Made by a program: the position numbers and the translations under genes | NCBI GenBank assembly: GCA_043101635.1 | Contig: JBICIE010000237.1 | Span: 1 to 34,052 of the forward strand | Direction: 5' to 3' | Origin: CAYMJK01 sp043101635 | Lineage (GTDB): Bacteria > Planctomycetota > Phycisphaerae > Phycisphaerales > UBA1924 | DNA: 34,052 nucleotides | Shown: positions 1-10,938 of the stretch, piece after piece | How the letters are laid out: each line of letters begins with the position of its first letter | Numbering within the stretch: the first letter of the stretch is position 1 | Notes under the pieces: generated by a model | What the model was told of the DNA's origin: nothing | Databases searched by the model: none | Seen by the model: the letters and a program-made list of their open reading frames with translations, nothing else

Positions 1-1
1 C

Positions 2-2551
2 TGGCATGTCACGATCGATCACGAGGCCGTGCTTCCGATTTTCAACCGCATCCGGCAGTCGCCGCCCGAGGTGCAGGTCGGCTTCATTCGCCTCGGTCTT
101 GATCAGATCGCTCGTATTGCTACCGAAGGCGACGAGCCCGTCGAGGAGCGGTTCTGGGAACTGGTCAACTTCCACCATACGAGATCGTGGGCGACGGCAC
201 TGTCTCACATGCTCGCCTTCCTGCTCAAGCGCGAACTACCGTTCACCAACGACGACCTGCTCGCGGGAGTGCGCTCGTGCAACGAGTACAGCGTTGCGAC
301 GGAATCATGGATGCCCCACATTCGGGCCCTGTGCCGTGTCCTCGAGAAGCGCTTCGCCGACAGCACGCCGCCGCCGGATCTCGCGCAGGCAATGACCCAA
401 CTCGGCGAGATCACGATGAGGATCCACAACGCGAGCGAGCACCGCCTCGGCCGCCGCTTCCTCGCGCTGGCGGGTGGCCCGCCCCCGCTGCCCATGCTCC
501 CCGGCGAAGCATGGTCGAACCGCGCCATGACCGACCTTCGGGCCATGCCCGAACCGAGACGAAGGGCGTGGATCGACCTGCTCGACCATTGCCAGGGCGC
601 CCGCAGTGCCAACCCGTCCGCCAACTGGGTTCGAGGCGCCGGCGCACTGCTGGCGCCGGTCGATCGCTTCGCTGACACGATCATCCCCTGGCTCGCGCTC
701 GTCGACAAACCGAGTTCCGAGCAGCGGCATCCGCTGTACGCCGGCGCCCCCGACCCGACTCATCTCATCATCGATCCCCACGCCGACCTGCTCAAGGGCC
801 TGTGCTGGGCCTGCGCGCAGGTCCACAGCCCCGACCTCACCCGCGCCCTCGGGGCGCTGGCGATCTCGTGCTACCGCAAGGTCCCCGGCATCGGGCCGCG
901 GGCGGTGCGGATCGGCAACGCGGCGGTGTGGGCGCTGGGGCAGACGCCGGGGCCCGAGGCGCTGGGCCAGCTTGCGATGCTGCGGATCAAGGTGAAGTTC
1001 GGCGGGGCGCAGAAGGCCATCGAGAAGGCGCTGGACAGCGCCGCCGCCCGTGAGGGTCTGCCGCGGGAGGAGGTCGAGGAACTCGCCGTGCCGGCCTACG
1101 GCCTGACCGATGTCGGCCGGCGCGAGGAGCGACTCGGCGAGTACACGGCGGAGCTTGTGATCGAGGGCGCCGCTGCGGAGCTCCGCTGGCGCAAGGCCGA
1201 TGGCAAGTTGCAGAAGTCGGTCCCGGCTGCGGTGAAGCGCGACCACGGCGACGACCTGAAGGAACTCAAAGCGGCGGCGAAGGACATCCAGAAGATGCTG
1301 CCGGCGCAGCGGGACCGCATCGATCAGCTCTTCTGCCAGCGGAAGTCGTGGCCGGTGGCGCAGTGGCGCGAGCGGTATCTCGATCATCCGCTGGTCGGCG
1401 TCATTGCGCGGCGGCTGATCTGGACGATCCGTAGCGGCGATGAGACGCGGGATGTCATCTGGGTGAATGGCGAGGATGGCGCTGGCGGCTCATTGATGAC
1501 ACTCAGCGGGACGCCGGTTGAGCCTGGCGCCAGTGGAACAGGGATCCGGGCAGGGCGCGGGGCAGGGACTGCCCCTCCCACCGTCGAACTCTGGCATCCC
1601 CTCGGGCGCGACACGGCCGATGTTCTCGCGTGGCGCGAGTTTCTCGAGAAGCGGCGCATACGTCAGCCCTTCAAGCAGGCCCATCGTGAGGTGTACCTGC
1701 TGACGGACGCCGAGCGCACGACCAATGTCTACTCCAACCGCTACGCCGCCCACATCCTCCGTCAGCACCAGTTCCACGCTCTGTGCGCTGCCCGCGGCTG
1801 GAAGAACCAGCTTCGCCTGCTGGTGGATCAGGAGTTTCCGCCCGCGACGCGTCTGCTGGCGCAGTGGGGCCTGCGGGCCGAGTTCTGGATCGAGGGCGCC
1901 GGCGACGAGTACGGCAAGGACACCAACGAGAACGCCACGTTCCACTACCTCGTGACCGATCAGGTGCGCTTCTACCCGCTGAACGCCGCGCCCAGGATGG
2001 CCCATGCCGGTGGCGGCGGGTACAGCACGTGGGGCGCCGAGGGCTCAGACACGCCGATTCCGCTCGAGCAGGTTCCGGCGCTGGTCTTCAGCGAGATCAT
2101 GCGCGATGTCGATCTGTTCGTCGGCGTCGCCAGCGTCGGCAACAACCCGGAGTGGTCCGATGGCGGCCCGGAAGGCCGCTACCGCGAGTACTGGCACGAC
2201 TTCTCGTTCGGCGAACTGAGCGCCACTGCGGAGACACGGCGCGAGATTCTGGAGCGGCTGCTGCCGCGGCTGAAGATCGCCCCGCAGTGCGAACTCGATG
2301 GGCGCTTCCTGCGCATCTGCGGCACGCGCCGGACCTATCGCATCCACCTCGGCTCGAGCAACATCCTCATGGAGCCCGGGGACGCCTACCTGTGCATCGT
2401 GCCGAGCGGCCGCCAGGCGGTGGCGGGCGGGGACATCTGGCTGCCGTTCGAGGGTGATCGCACGCTGTCGGTGATCCTGAGCAAGGCGCTGCTGCTGGCG
2501 GCGGATGACAAGATCACGGATCGGACGATTTTGAGTCAGATCGGGCGGTGA
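2..2551 (+). CDS. DUF4132 domain protein, 5'-truncated at window edge
   Basis: The frame is open to the left edge, so the true N-terminus is missing; 849 residues are visible. A GTG at 29 is only an internal codon candidate. The C-terminal half carries the block I associate with DUF4132: a WHPL segment, QPFKQAHREVYLLTDAE (nt about 1660-1715), then YSNRYAAHIL and a QHQFHAL/RGW stretch. DUF4132 is often found behind WGR domains (MolR-like proteins); no WGR domain is visible here, but it could lie in the lost part. No signal peptide or membrane segment is seen, so it is probably cytoplasmic. The biochemical role is unknown. An odd Gly/Ala/Thr-rich insert at about nt 1520-1585 interrupts the conserved region and contains a GGA-loop hairpin (separate entry). 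The gene converges on the CPBP gene across a 129-nt gap that holds two hairpins. Confidence 0.8.
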   Translation, partial: WHVTIDHEAVLPIFNRIRQSPPEVQVGFIRLGLDQIARIATEGDEPVEERFWELVNFHHTRSWATALSHMLAFLLKRELPFTNDDLLAGVRSCNEYSVATESWMPHIRALCRVLEKRFADSTPPPDLAQAMTQLGEITMRIHNASEHRLGRRFLALAGGPPPLPMLPGEAWSNRAMTDLRAMPEPRRRAWIDLLDHCQGARSANPSANWVRGAGALLAPVDRFADTIIPWLALVDKPSSEQRHPLYAGAPDPTHLIIDPHADLLKGLCWACAQVHSPDLTRALGALAISCYRKVPGIGPRAVRIGNAAVWALGQTPGPEALGQLAMLRIKVKFGGAQKAIEKALDSAAAREGLPREEVEELAVPAYGLTDVGRREERLGEYTAELVIEGAAAELRWRKADGKLQKSVPAAVKRDHGDDLKELKAAAKDIQKMLPAQRDRIDQLFCQRKSWPVAQWRERYLDHPLVGVIARRLIWTIRSGDETRDVIWVNGEDGAGGSLMTLSGTPVEPGASGTGIRAGRGAGTAPPTVELWHPLGRDTADVLAWREFLEKRRIRQPFKQAHREVYLLTDAERTTNVYSNRYAAHILRQHQFHALCAARGWKNQLRLLVDQEFPPATRLLAQWGLRAEFWIEGAGDEYGKDTNENATFHYLVTDQVRFYPLNAAPRMAHAGGGGYSTWGAEGSDTPIPLEQVPALVFSEIMRDVDLFVGVASVGNNPEWSDGGPEGRYREYWHDFSFGELSATAETRREILERLLPRLKIAPQCELDGRFLRICGTRRTYRIHLGSSNILMEPGDAYLCIVPSGRQAVAGGDIWLPFEGDRTLSVILSKALLLAADDKITDRTILSQIGR
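1559..1575. repeat. GGA-loop hairpin inside the DUF4132 gene
   Basis: A perfect 7-bp stem GGGGCAG/CTGCCCC closes a GGA loop. Read on the minus strand the loop is TCC and the stem is preceded by GGTGGGA, as in the intergenic hairpins at 2582, 17936 and 19178. It lies within the low-complexity insert of the DUF4132 protein and keeps the frame open. Confidence 0.6.
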
Positions 2552-2581
2552 TGGGGGGCAGAGCATCGGGGGCCTTGGCCC

Positions 2582-2600
2582 GGCAGGATGGAATCCTGCC
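2582..2600. repeat. TCC/GGA-loop palindromic hairpin 1 (intergenic)
   Basis: A perfect 8-bp stem GGCAGGAT/ATCCTGCC closes a GGA loop (TCC on the minus strand, preceded there by GTGG). It lies between the convergent DUF4132 and CPBP genes. It could help terminate transcription from both sides, but no T-run follows on either strand. Confidence 0.65.
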
Positions 2601-2645
2601 CCACTCGTTCAGGCGGCGGGCGCGAAGTGGCTGGACTCAGGAAGA

Positions 2646-2664
2646 CCCCCCACGGAGTGGGGGG
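2646..2664. repeat. TCC/GGA-loop palindromic hairpin 2 (intergenic)
   Basis: A perfect 8-bp stem CCCCCCAC/GTGGGGGG closes the same GGA loop as the hairpin 46 nt upstream, though the arms differ. It ends 17 nt before the CPBP stop codon. It may be a terminator or a dispersed repeat unit. Confidence 0.6.
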
Positions 2665-2680
2665 GTACCCAGACCCGAAG

Positions 2681-3763
2681 TCAGGGGGCGCCGGGCGCCG
2701 GCGCGGCGGCGGGGTCGACCAGCATCAGGGCGAGGGCGGTGTTGAAGGCGTTGAAGCCGATGTGCATGGCGATGGGGACGCCGATGCGCTTGGTGCGCTC
2801 GAAGGCGACGCCCATGGCGACGCTGAGGACGAACAGCGTCGGCAGGGCCTGGAGGGGGACCATCGTCTGGCCGGAGGCGTCGGCGGCGAGGTAGTGCAGC
2901 CAGACGAAGACGCCGCTGGTGACGAAGATGGCCGTCCAGGCCGAGCCGAAGAGGCGCAGCATGGCGCTCTGCAGGAAGCCGCGGAACATCAGTTCCTCGA
3001 TGATCGGGGCGCCGAGGACGACGGTGAGCATGATGGCCCATGCCGCGGGATCGTGCTGGTTGTCCACGATGGTGCGCAGGGACTCGTGGGCGATGGGGTC
3101 GGGCGGGTTGCCGGTGTAGCGCTCGTAGGCCCAGGCGGCGCCGTGGGAGGCGACGGCGAGGACGGGCACGCTGAGGACGATGGCGGCGAGGCCGATGGGC
3201 AGGTCGGAGGCCTTGATCTGGAGGCCGTCCTTGTCGCTCTTGGCGCCGAGCAGGTACATCATGACGCCGCCGGCGATCAGCGCGAAGAAGAAGGCGGTCA
3301 CCTGCGCGATGGCCTGGTCGCGCAGCGGGTTGTCGGCCAGGGCTTCGACGGGCAGGCCGGCCTGATCGGCCGAGCCGAGCAGCCCCGGCAAGGCCTCGCC
3401 CACCTTCAGCCCGAAGGCCTGGGCGCTGAAGACGACGAACATGCCGAACAGCCAGATGAGGACGGGGAAGCCGGAGACATCCCGCTTGCCCTTGCGCTTG
3501 AAGGAGCCGGGGCGGATGACATCGCCCAGCCAGAGGATGATGAGGACGAAGGGGGCGCTGGCGACGAGGCCGACGCTGAGCAGATCGGCCGGGGCCATGT
3601 TCTGGAGGTCGAGGCCGCTGAGGGGGCCGCCGGCGCCGGGGGGCGGCTCGGCCTGGGCGGCGCCGGGGGGGGGCGGGGCGCCATCATCCTGGGCGAAGGC
3701 GGGGCCGGTCAGGCCGAGCAGCGCAACAATGGCGGCAATGACCGCCACCCTCGCGGAGATCAT
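2681..3763 (-). CDS. CPBP-family intramembrane metalloprotease with signal peptide
   Basis: The 360-residue product resembles the CPBP (CaaX protease and bacteriocin-processing, Abi) family of membrane-embedded metalloproteases. Motif 1 is E256-E257-x3-R261 (EELMFRG), followed by H290 (FVWLHY) and H334 (HIGFNAF), the expected metal and catalytic residues. Several hydrophobic segments precede them (about 62-80, 100-117, 152-172, 188-206). The start at 3763 gives a signal-like N-terminus (MISARV, hydrophobic core, cleavage after PAFA at 24) and then a Pro/Gly/Ala-rich linker. An in-frame extension to 4114 exists but runs antisense through trpC and is rejected. The start codon lies inside the trpC coding region, so the two divergent genes overlap by 26 nt. 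No Shine-Dalgarno sequence is visible. The substrate is unknown. Confidence 0.85.
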   Translation of the reverse strand: MISARVAVIAAIVALLGLTGPAFAQDDGAPPPPGAAQAEPPPGAGGPLSGLDLQNMAPADLLSVGLVASAPFVLIILWLGDVIRPGSFKRKGKRDVSGFPVLIWLFGMFVVFSAQAFGLKVGEALPGLLGSADQAGLPVEALADNPLRDQAIAQVTAFFFALIAGGVMMYLLGAKSDKDGLQIKASDLPIGLAAIVLSVPVLAVASHGAAWAYERYTGNPPDPIAHESLRTIVDNQHDPAAWAIMLTVVLGAPIIEELMFRGFLQSAMLRLFGSAWTAIFVTSGVFVWLHYLAADASGQTMVPLQALPTLFVLSVAMGVAFERTKRIGVPIAMHIGFNAFNTALALMLVDPAAAPAPGAP

Positions 3764-4571
3764 CGAGCACAAGCGTCGTGAGGTATCCGAGGTCATGGCC
3801 GATCGCCCGTTGGCGGAGGTCCGGGCCGAGGGCTCGGGCACCCCTGCGCCCCGCGACTTCTTCGGCGCCGTGACGGGGCGCTCCGGCCCCGGACCCGTCG
3901 CCATCATCGCCGAGATCAAGAGGCGGAGTCCCTCCGCCGGACAGATTCGCCCGGAATATGCGGGCGAGGGCTTTGCGCCTGAGCGTATCGCCAGGCTGTA
4001 CGCCGAGCACGGCGCATCGGCGATTTCGTGCCTGACTGACGAGAAGTTCTTTGACGGGCGCAGCGCGTTCATCGGGCGGGTGAAGGCCGCGTGCCCGCTG
4101 CCGGTCTTGCGCAAGGACTTTCTGATCGACCCGCGTCAGGTGTGGGAGAGCCGCACGCTGGGGGCGGACGCGGTGCTGCTGATCGCCGAGTGCCTGCCTG
4201 GCGATGAACTGGCCCGGATGGCCGAGGAGGCGGCGGAGGCGGGTTTGGCCTGCCTGATCGAGATCCACGATGAGGCGAACCTGGAGCGGGCGGCGGGGCT
4301 GCTGGAGGGGGCGGGCGCCGCGGGGCGGCTGCTGGGGATCAACAACCGCGACCTGCGGACGATGAGGACCGACCTCGGGCACACGCTGCGCCTGTGCGGG
4401 CGGGTGGCGGACGGCTCGCGCCTGGTGAGCGAATCGGGCATCCGGACGCGGGGGGATCTGGACCGGCTGGCGTCGGCGGGCGTGGGGGCGGCGCTGGTCG
4501 GGGAGAGCCTGATGCGGCAGGCGGATCCCGGGATGGCGCTGCGAAAGTTATTGGACCCTAAGGGGCCGTAG
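3738..4571 (+). CDS. trpC: Indole-3-glycerol phosphate synthase
   Basis: TrpC closes the indole ring of CdRP to give indole-3-glycerol phosphate in tryptophan synthesis. The 277-residue length and full single-domain TIM barrel fit the family. Visible signatures are EIKRRSPSAG (E60, K61), LRKDFLID (K126), IEIHDE, INNRDLRT, the SESGI phosphate-binding segment and VGESLM. The start at 3738 gives the typical TrpC N-terminus (LAEIIEHKRREV); an ATG at 3729 would add three residues. There is no Shine-Dalgarno sequence, but AACAAT lies 7 nt upstream. The gene stands alone, with no other trp genes in the window, and its first 26 nt overlap the 5' end of the divergent CPBP gene. Confidence 0.93.
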   Translation: MTATLAEIIEHKRREVSEVMADRPLAEVRAEGSGTPAPRDFFGAVTGRSGPGPVAIIAEIKRRSPSAGQIRPEYAGEGFAPERIARLYAEHGASAISCLTDEKFFDGRSAFIGRVKAACPLPVLRKDFLIDPRQVWESRTLGADAVLLIAECLPGDELARMAEEAAEAGLACLIEIHDEANLERAAGLLEGAGAAGRLLGINNRDLRTMRTDLGHTLRLCGRVADGSRLVSESGIRTRGDLDRLASAGVGAALVGESLMRQADPGMALRKLLDPKGP

Positions 4572-4660
4572 CGTCCCGTCTGGCCGGCACAGACTTTCTC
4601 AGCGCGGATTCCGCTTGATTCGGGCGGCGATGGGCGTCATTGTTGGTAACCGACAAAGAC

Positions 4661-4712
4661 ATTCCCGCCGGCCCTCGGAGGGAGCCGGCGCCTGGAACCA
4701 GGAGGCTTCTCG
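4661..4712 (+). promoter_or_regulatory. GC-rich leader with inverted repeat and strong RBS
   Basis: An inverted repeat GCCGGC (4667-4672)/GCCGGC (4684-4689) is followed by AGGAGG at 4700-4705, 7 nt before the ATG at 4713. The ribosome-binding site fixes the start of the downstream gene. Any regulatory role for the hairpin is speculative. Confidence 0.5.
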
Positions 4713-6140
4713 ATGCATCGAACCCGCCCCACGGCCTGCGCCGTGCTCGTCGCCCTCGCCGGATTTGCGCTCGCCCCCGCGGCGGTCGCCCAGAACGACG
4801 CCGCCGGCGGCCAGCCTGCCGAGGCCCAGCCGGCCGCCCCGGCCACGCCGGCGCAAGCCCGGCTGCTGGAGGCCCAGCAGGTGATCAAGAACGCCGAGAC
4901 GCTGTCGTACTCGGTCAAGAGCAGTGTGAGCATGATGCTCGGCGGCTCGCTGGTGATCGAGACGGATGTCGACATGATGCGGGCGCCGGACACGCGGCAA
5001 TGGATCGTGCGGCGGGAGGGCAAGGCGGATGTCCCGCAGATGGGCGTCACGGAGTTCCTGCTGGTCAACGACGGCGGGTATGTGACGTATGTGGACCACG
5101 AGTCGAAGAAGGTCCGCGAGGAGATCGCCCGCACCAGACGCAAGCACCGGTCGATGACGCTGGCCGACTCGGCCTGGCTGGAGACGCTGGCGGCGAACGA
5201 TCCCTACAGCGAGATTCTCTCGAAGGCGGAGAGCTTTGAGCTGGCGGAGGGCGCCGAGCGGATCGACGGCGTGCTGTGCGACAAGGTGACGGTGTCGCTG
5301 GGCGACCAGCGGGGCACGCACATCTGGCATCTGGGGGCCGATGACAGCCTGCCGCGGCGGTACGAGATCCAGTTCAACGCCGACATGGGGCGGACCTATG
5401 AGATCAAGAACATCCGGGTCGGCCATGCGCTGTCCGACCAGATCTTCCAGGTCCCGACGCCGGAGGGCTATGAGTTCGTGACGACGCGCCGGGCGGCGGC
5501 GCCGACGACGCTGGGCGGGTTCACCGGCAATGGCGGGGGCGGGAACGACGGCGGCGCGACGCCGACGGTGACGCGCCGGCCGAAGATCATGGCGCCGGAC
5601 TTCACGCTGAGCAGCCCGGATGGCAAGGAGGTGCAGCTCAGCGGTCTGCGCGACCGGGTGGTGCTGCTGAACTTCTGGGCGAGCTGGAGCGGGGCGTCCA
5701 AGAGCGCCCTGGATGACATCCAGGCGATCCACGAGCGGTACAAGGACCAGCCGGTCACCGTGCTGAGTCTCTCCTGGCGTGAGCGCAAGGCGGAGGCGCC
5801 GGCCGCGGAGATCAAGTCGCGCGGACACACGTACACGCTGCTGACGGAGGCGGACGAGGTGGCCCGGAGCTTCCAGGTCAAGGGCTTCCCGACGTTCATC
5901 GTGGTGGGCAAGGACGGGGCGATCGTCGAGACGGTGGCGGAGTTCGAGCCGCAGACGACCCGGGCCCGGCTGATCGAGATCATCGACAAGGCGCTTGCCG
6001 GTGAGGACGAGACCACCACGACCACCGAGGGCGGCGATGACAACTCGCCCGCCGCCGGCAATCAGGGTGGCAACCAGGGCGGCGGCAATCAGCGCGGCGG
6101 CAATCAGGGTGGTGGCAATCAGGGCGGCGGTAACGGCTGA
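4713..6140 (+). CDS. Secreted protein: LolA/DUF2092-like domain plus cysteine-less TlpA-type thioredoxin domain
   Basis: This 475-residue exported protein has a signal peptide at 1-26 (cleavage after AVA). Residues about 48-256 form a beta-rich region resembling DUF2092/LolA-like outer-membrane lipoprotein-handling domains. A Gly/Asn linker (268-282) leads to a redoxin/TlpA-type thioredoxin fold at about 290-430, with APDFTLSSPDGK, VVLLNFWASWSGAS and the cis-Pro loop GFPTF (P393). The usual WCxxC is replaced by S326-G-A-S329. The only cysteines are C9, in the signal peptide, and C189, so the domain cannot do dithiol chemistry and probably binds a partner. The C-terminus (449-475) is a Gly/Asn/Gln repeat tail. 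AGGAGG 7 nt upstream supports the start. I do not know its biological role. Confidence 0.8.
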   Translation: MHRTRPTACAVLVALAGFALAPAAVAQNDAAGGQPAEAQPAAPATPAQARLLEAQQVIKNAETLSYSVKSSVSMMLGGSLVIETDVDMMRAPDTRQWIVRREGKADVPQMGVTEFLLVNDGGYVTYVDHESKKVREEIARTRRKHRSMTLADSAWLETLAANDPYSEILSKAESFELAEGAERIDGVLCDKVTVSLGDQRGTHIWHLGADDSLPRRYEIQFNADMGRTYEIKNIRVGHALSDQIFQVPTPEGYEFVTTRRAAAPTTLGGFTGNGGGGNDGGATPTVTRRPKIMAPDFTLSSPDGKEVQLSGLRDRVVLLNFWASWSGASKSALDDIQAIHERYKDQPVTVLSLSWRERKAEAPAAEIKSRGHTYTLLTEADEVARSFQVKGFPTFIVVGKDGAIVETVAEFEPQTTRARLIEIIDKALAGEDETTTTTEGGDDNSPAAGNQGGNQGGGNQRGGNQGGGNQGGGNG

Positions 6141-6172
6141 CGCCTGACCGCTGACGACGTTTCCAGAAAAAA

Positions 6173-6201
6173 AACGCCCCCGCGCCGAGCGCGGGGGCGT
6201 T
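6173..6201. terminator. Bidirectional Rho-independent terminator
   Basis: A 13-bp perfect stem (6173-6185 with 6189-6201) closes a CGA loop. An A8 run at 6167-6174 flanks and partly enters the left arm, giving T8 on the minus strand after ppdK. The right side has only TTCGCTTTT. It sits between convergent genes. Confidence 0.9.
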
Positions 6202-6222
6202 CGCTTTTGCGGGTGGCTGCGG

Positions 6223-8970
<2,748 letters not shown>

Positions 8971-9007
8971 AGCAGACGACTTTCTCTTGATGCAGAAGGC
9001 GAATTGA

Positions 9008-9028
9008 ACGGCGCCCGTGCGGCGCCGT
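9008..9028 (-). promoter_or_regulatory. Hairpin in the ppdK/pabB divergent intergenic region
   Basis: A perfect 8-bp stem ACGGCGCC/GGCGCCGT closes a 5-nt loop, 38 nt upstream of the ppdK start. It would lie in the ppdK 5' leader if transcription begins near the relatively AT-rich patch at 9058-9069 (CTGCTAGTTTAG). A role in regulation is not shown. Confidence 0.35.
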
Positions 9029-9142
9029 GAGCCCGCCCGGTGGCAGGCGCTCAGGACTGCTAGTTTAGGGAGGCAGCTTCCCCGGGGCGAGCCGGCGAGG
9101 GCCGCGCCCTGTGCATATGGTGCCAGTTTTTGCGGGGATCCC

Positions 9143-10420
9143 GTGTCCTCCACCGCCACTCACCCTGCCCAGATCGCCCTGCCGCGCCCGGCCGCCCTGC
9201 TGCGCGCCTGCCCCGCCGAGACCGGCGCCGCGGCGCTGTGGTCGGCCGGCCCGCATGGCCCGCGGCTGCTGCTCGGCCAGCCCGGCGCGTGGCTGTTTCC
9301 CACCTCGCTCGCAGCGCTCCAGGAGGCGTGGGACCGGGCCCGGGCCGACGGCGCGGTGCTGATCGGCGCCCTGAGCTACGACCTCGGGGGCGCCCTGGAG
9401 CCCGCGGCCGGCAACCGCGCCGGCGGCGACTCGGGCTGGCCCGACATCGCCTTCGCCCGCTGTGACGCATGGCTGGCCCTGGAGGGGGGCCGCTGGACCG
9501 GCCCGCTGGCGCCGCCGGCGCCGGGGCCGGAGGCCGAGCCCGGCGCCTTCACAGTCGGTCCGCTGCGCAGCGCCACCGGCGCCGCACGCTACCAGCGCGA
9601 CGTCGCCTGCATCATCGACCGGATCCGCGCCGGGGATGTCTACCAGGTGAACCTGGCCCACAGGCTGCGCGGTTCGTTCCGCGGCAGCCCGCGCGCCCTC
9701 TTCGACGCCCTCGCCAGCGCCGCACGCCCCTGGCACGGCGCGTACCTGGAGATCCCCGGCGATCCGCAGCGCATCATCTGCTCGGTCAGTCCCGAACTGT
9801 TCCTCGACTACGAACCCGGCGCGCGGCGCCTGACGACCCGGCCCATGAAGGGCACGCGTCCGGGCGGGGCCGACCCCGGCGAACTGGCGGCGGCGGCCAA
9901 GGACACCGCCGAGTTGAACATGATCATCGATCTCATGCGCAACGATCTGGGCCGATCCTGCGCGTTCGGGTCCATCGAAGTCACCAGGCCGCGAACCATC
10001 GAGCGCCACGGCGCCGGCCCGGGCCAGGTGCTCCAGGCCACCGCGACGATCAGCGGGACCCTGCGCGCCGACATCTCGCTGCTCGAGGCTCTCGCCGGCG
10101 CGTTCCCGCCGGGCTCGGTGACCGGGGCGCCGAAGATCCAGGCGATGCGCATGATCGGCTCGCTGGAGCCGCTGGCGCGCGGGCCCTATTGCGGCGCGGT
10201 CGGCGCGCTGCGCCCCGATGGCGGCGCCAGCTTCAACGTCGCCATCCGCACCGCCCTGCTGACCGGCCAGCGGGTGGGGCCCGGGGCCATCGACGGCGAA
10301 CTGTCCTGGAGCGTCGGCGCCGGCGTCGTCGCCGACTCGGATCCCGCCGCCGAGTGGCAGGAGACGCTGGACAAGGCCGCGATCCTCGCCAGCGCCACCG
10401 GCGCAACGATCGAAGCGTGA
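9143..10420 (+). CDS. pabB: Aminodeoxychorismate synthase component I (PabB-type)
   Basis: PabB adds ammonia to chorismate to give 4-amino-4-deoxychorismate for folate. The 425-residue product has the chorismate-binding fold: GDVYQVNLAHR, SPELFL, PMKGTRP, ELNMIIDLMRNDLGR and PGSVTGAPK. K236 in PMKGT is the diagnostic lysine of aminodeoxychorismate synthases; anthranilate synthases have alanine there. This favours PabB over TrpE. I place the start at the GTG at 9143, preceded by GGGGAT. An ATG at 9017 would add 42 Arg/Ala-rich residues that look non-coding. The TGA stop overlaps the GTG start of the Nudix gene, implying translational coupling. No glutaminase (PabA) or lyase (PabC) gene is next to it. 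Confidence 0.88.
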   Translation: MSSTATHPAQIALPRPAALLRACPAETGAAALWSAGPHGPRLLLGQPGAWLFPTSLAALQEAWDRARADGAVLIGALSYDLGGALEPAAGNRAGGDSGWPDIAFARCDAWLALEGGRWTGPLAPPAPGPEAEPGAFTVGPLRSATGAARYQRDVACIIDRIRAGDVYQVNLAHRLRGSFRGSPRALFDALASAARPWHGAYLEIPGDPQRIICSVSPELFLDYEPGARRLTTRPMKGTRPGGADPGELAAAAKDTAELNMIIDLMRNDLGRSCAFGSIEVTRPRTIERHGAGPGQVLQATATISGTLRADISLLEALAGAFPPGSVTGAPKIQAMRMIGSLEPLARGPYCGAVGALRPDGGASFNVAIRTALLTGQRVGPGAIDGELSWSVGAGVVADSDPAAEWQETLDKAAILASATGATIEA

Positions 10421-10938
10421 CCGACATCCGGGCAGACATGGCACAGGTCTTCGTGGCGCGATGGGGTGGCCCGCCGCCCGGCGCCGGGTCGGGCGCCGCC
10501 GGGAATCTGCCCGACCAGGCGACCCGCATCGAACTGCTCCAGCTCCGGCGCGCCCGCGACCCGGCGCGCGGCACGTGGCAGCCAGTCATGGGCACGATCG
10601 AGCCGGGCGAATCCGCCGTGGATGCTGCCCGGCGCGAGCTGCGCGAGGAAACCGGGCTGGCGCCGCCGGCGCTGCTCGGCTTCTGGGCGCTGGAAGGCGT
10701 CCCGCCGTTCTACGTGCACACGCTCGACGTCATCATCCTGGCCCCGCGCTTCTGCGCACTTGCCCGTGCCGACTGGCGGCCGCAGTTGAACGAGGAGCAC
10801 GACGCCTTCCGCTGGGTTGGCGCCGCCGATGCGCCCGGCGCGTTCATCTGGCCGTCGCAGATCGAGAGCGTGCGTGAGATCACCGCCGAACTGCTGCGCG
10901 GCTCATCGGCGGCGTCGCGAGTTCTGCGCCTGCAATGA
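10417..10938 (+). CDS. Nudix hydrolase, candidate dihydroneopterin triphosphate pyrophosphatase
   Basis: This is a 173-residue Nudix protein with a complete Nudix box at residues 59-81 (G-x5-E-x7-REL-x-EE-x-GL), the divalent-metal pyrophosphohydrolase signature. The segment before it (LLQLRR..GTWQPVMG) and the C-terminal EHDAFRWVGAADA..SQIESVREI resemble NudB, which removes pyrophosphate from dihydroneopterin triphosphate in folate synthesis. The GTG start overlaps the pabB stop (GTGA, 4 nt), so the two genes are co-translated and a folate role is a reasonable inference. An ATG at 10438 is an alternative start that would lose seven residues. The 3' end overlaps the convergent GT2 gene by 59 nt. 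Substrate assignment rests on context and weak similarity. Confidence 0.85.
   Translation: MTDIRADMAQVFVARWGGPPPGAGSGAAGNLPDQATRIELLQLRRARDPARGTWQPVMGTIEPGESAVDAARRELREETGLAPPALLGFWALEGVPPFYVHTLDVIILAPRFCALARADWRPQLNEEHDAFRWVGAADAPGAFIWPSQIESVREITAELLRGSSAASRVLRLQ

Noticed and set aside
2588..3781. A long plus-strand frame opposite the CPBP gene
   Set aside because: It is Glu/Asp/Gly-rich with no domain, while the minus strand carries clear protease motifs and membrane helices.
6057..6137. Short repeats that might suggest a CRISPR array
   Set aside because: They are in-frame Gly/Asn/Gln codons at the end of a secreted protein. There are no unique spacers of constant length.
9143..10420. Anthranilate synthase TrpE
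   Set aside because: The diagnostic position in PMKGT is lysine, as in aminodeoxychorismate synthases, and no trp gene is adjacent.
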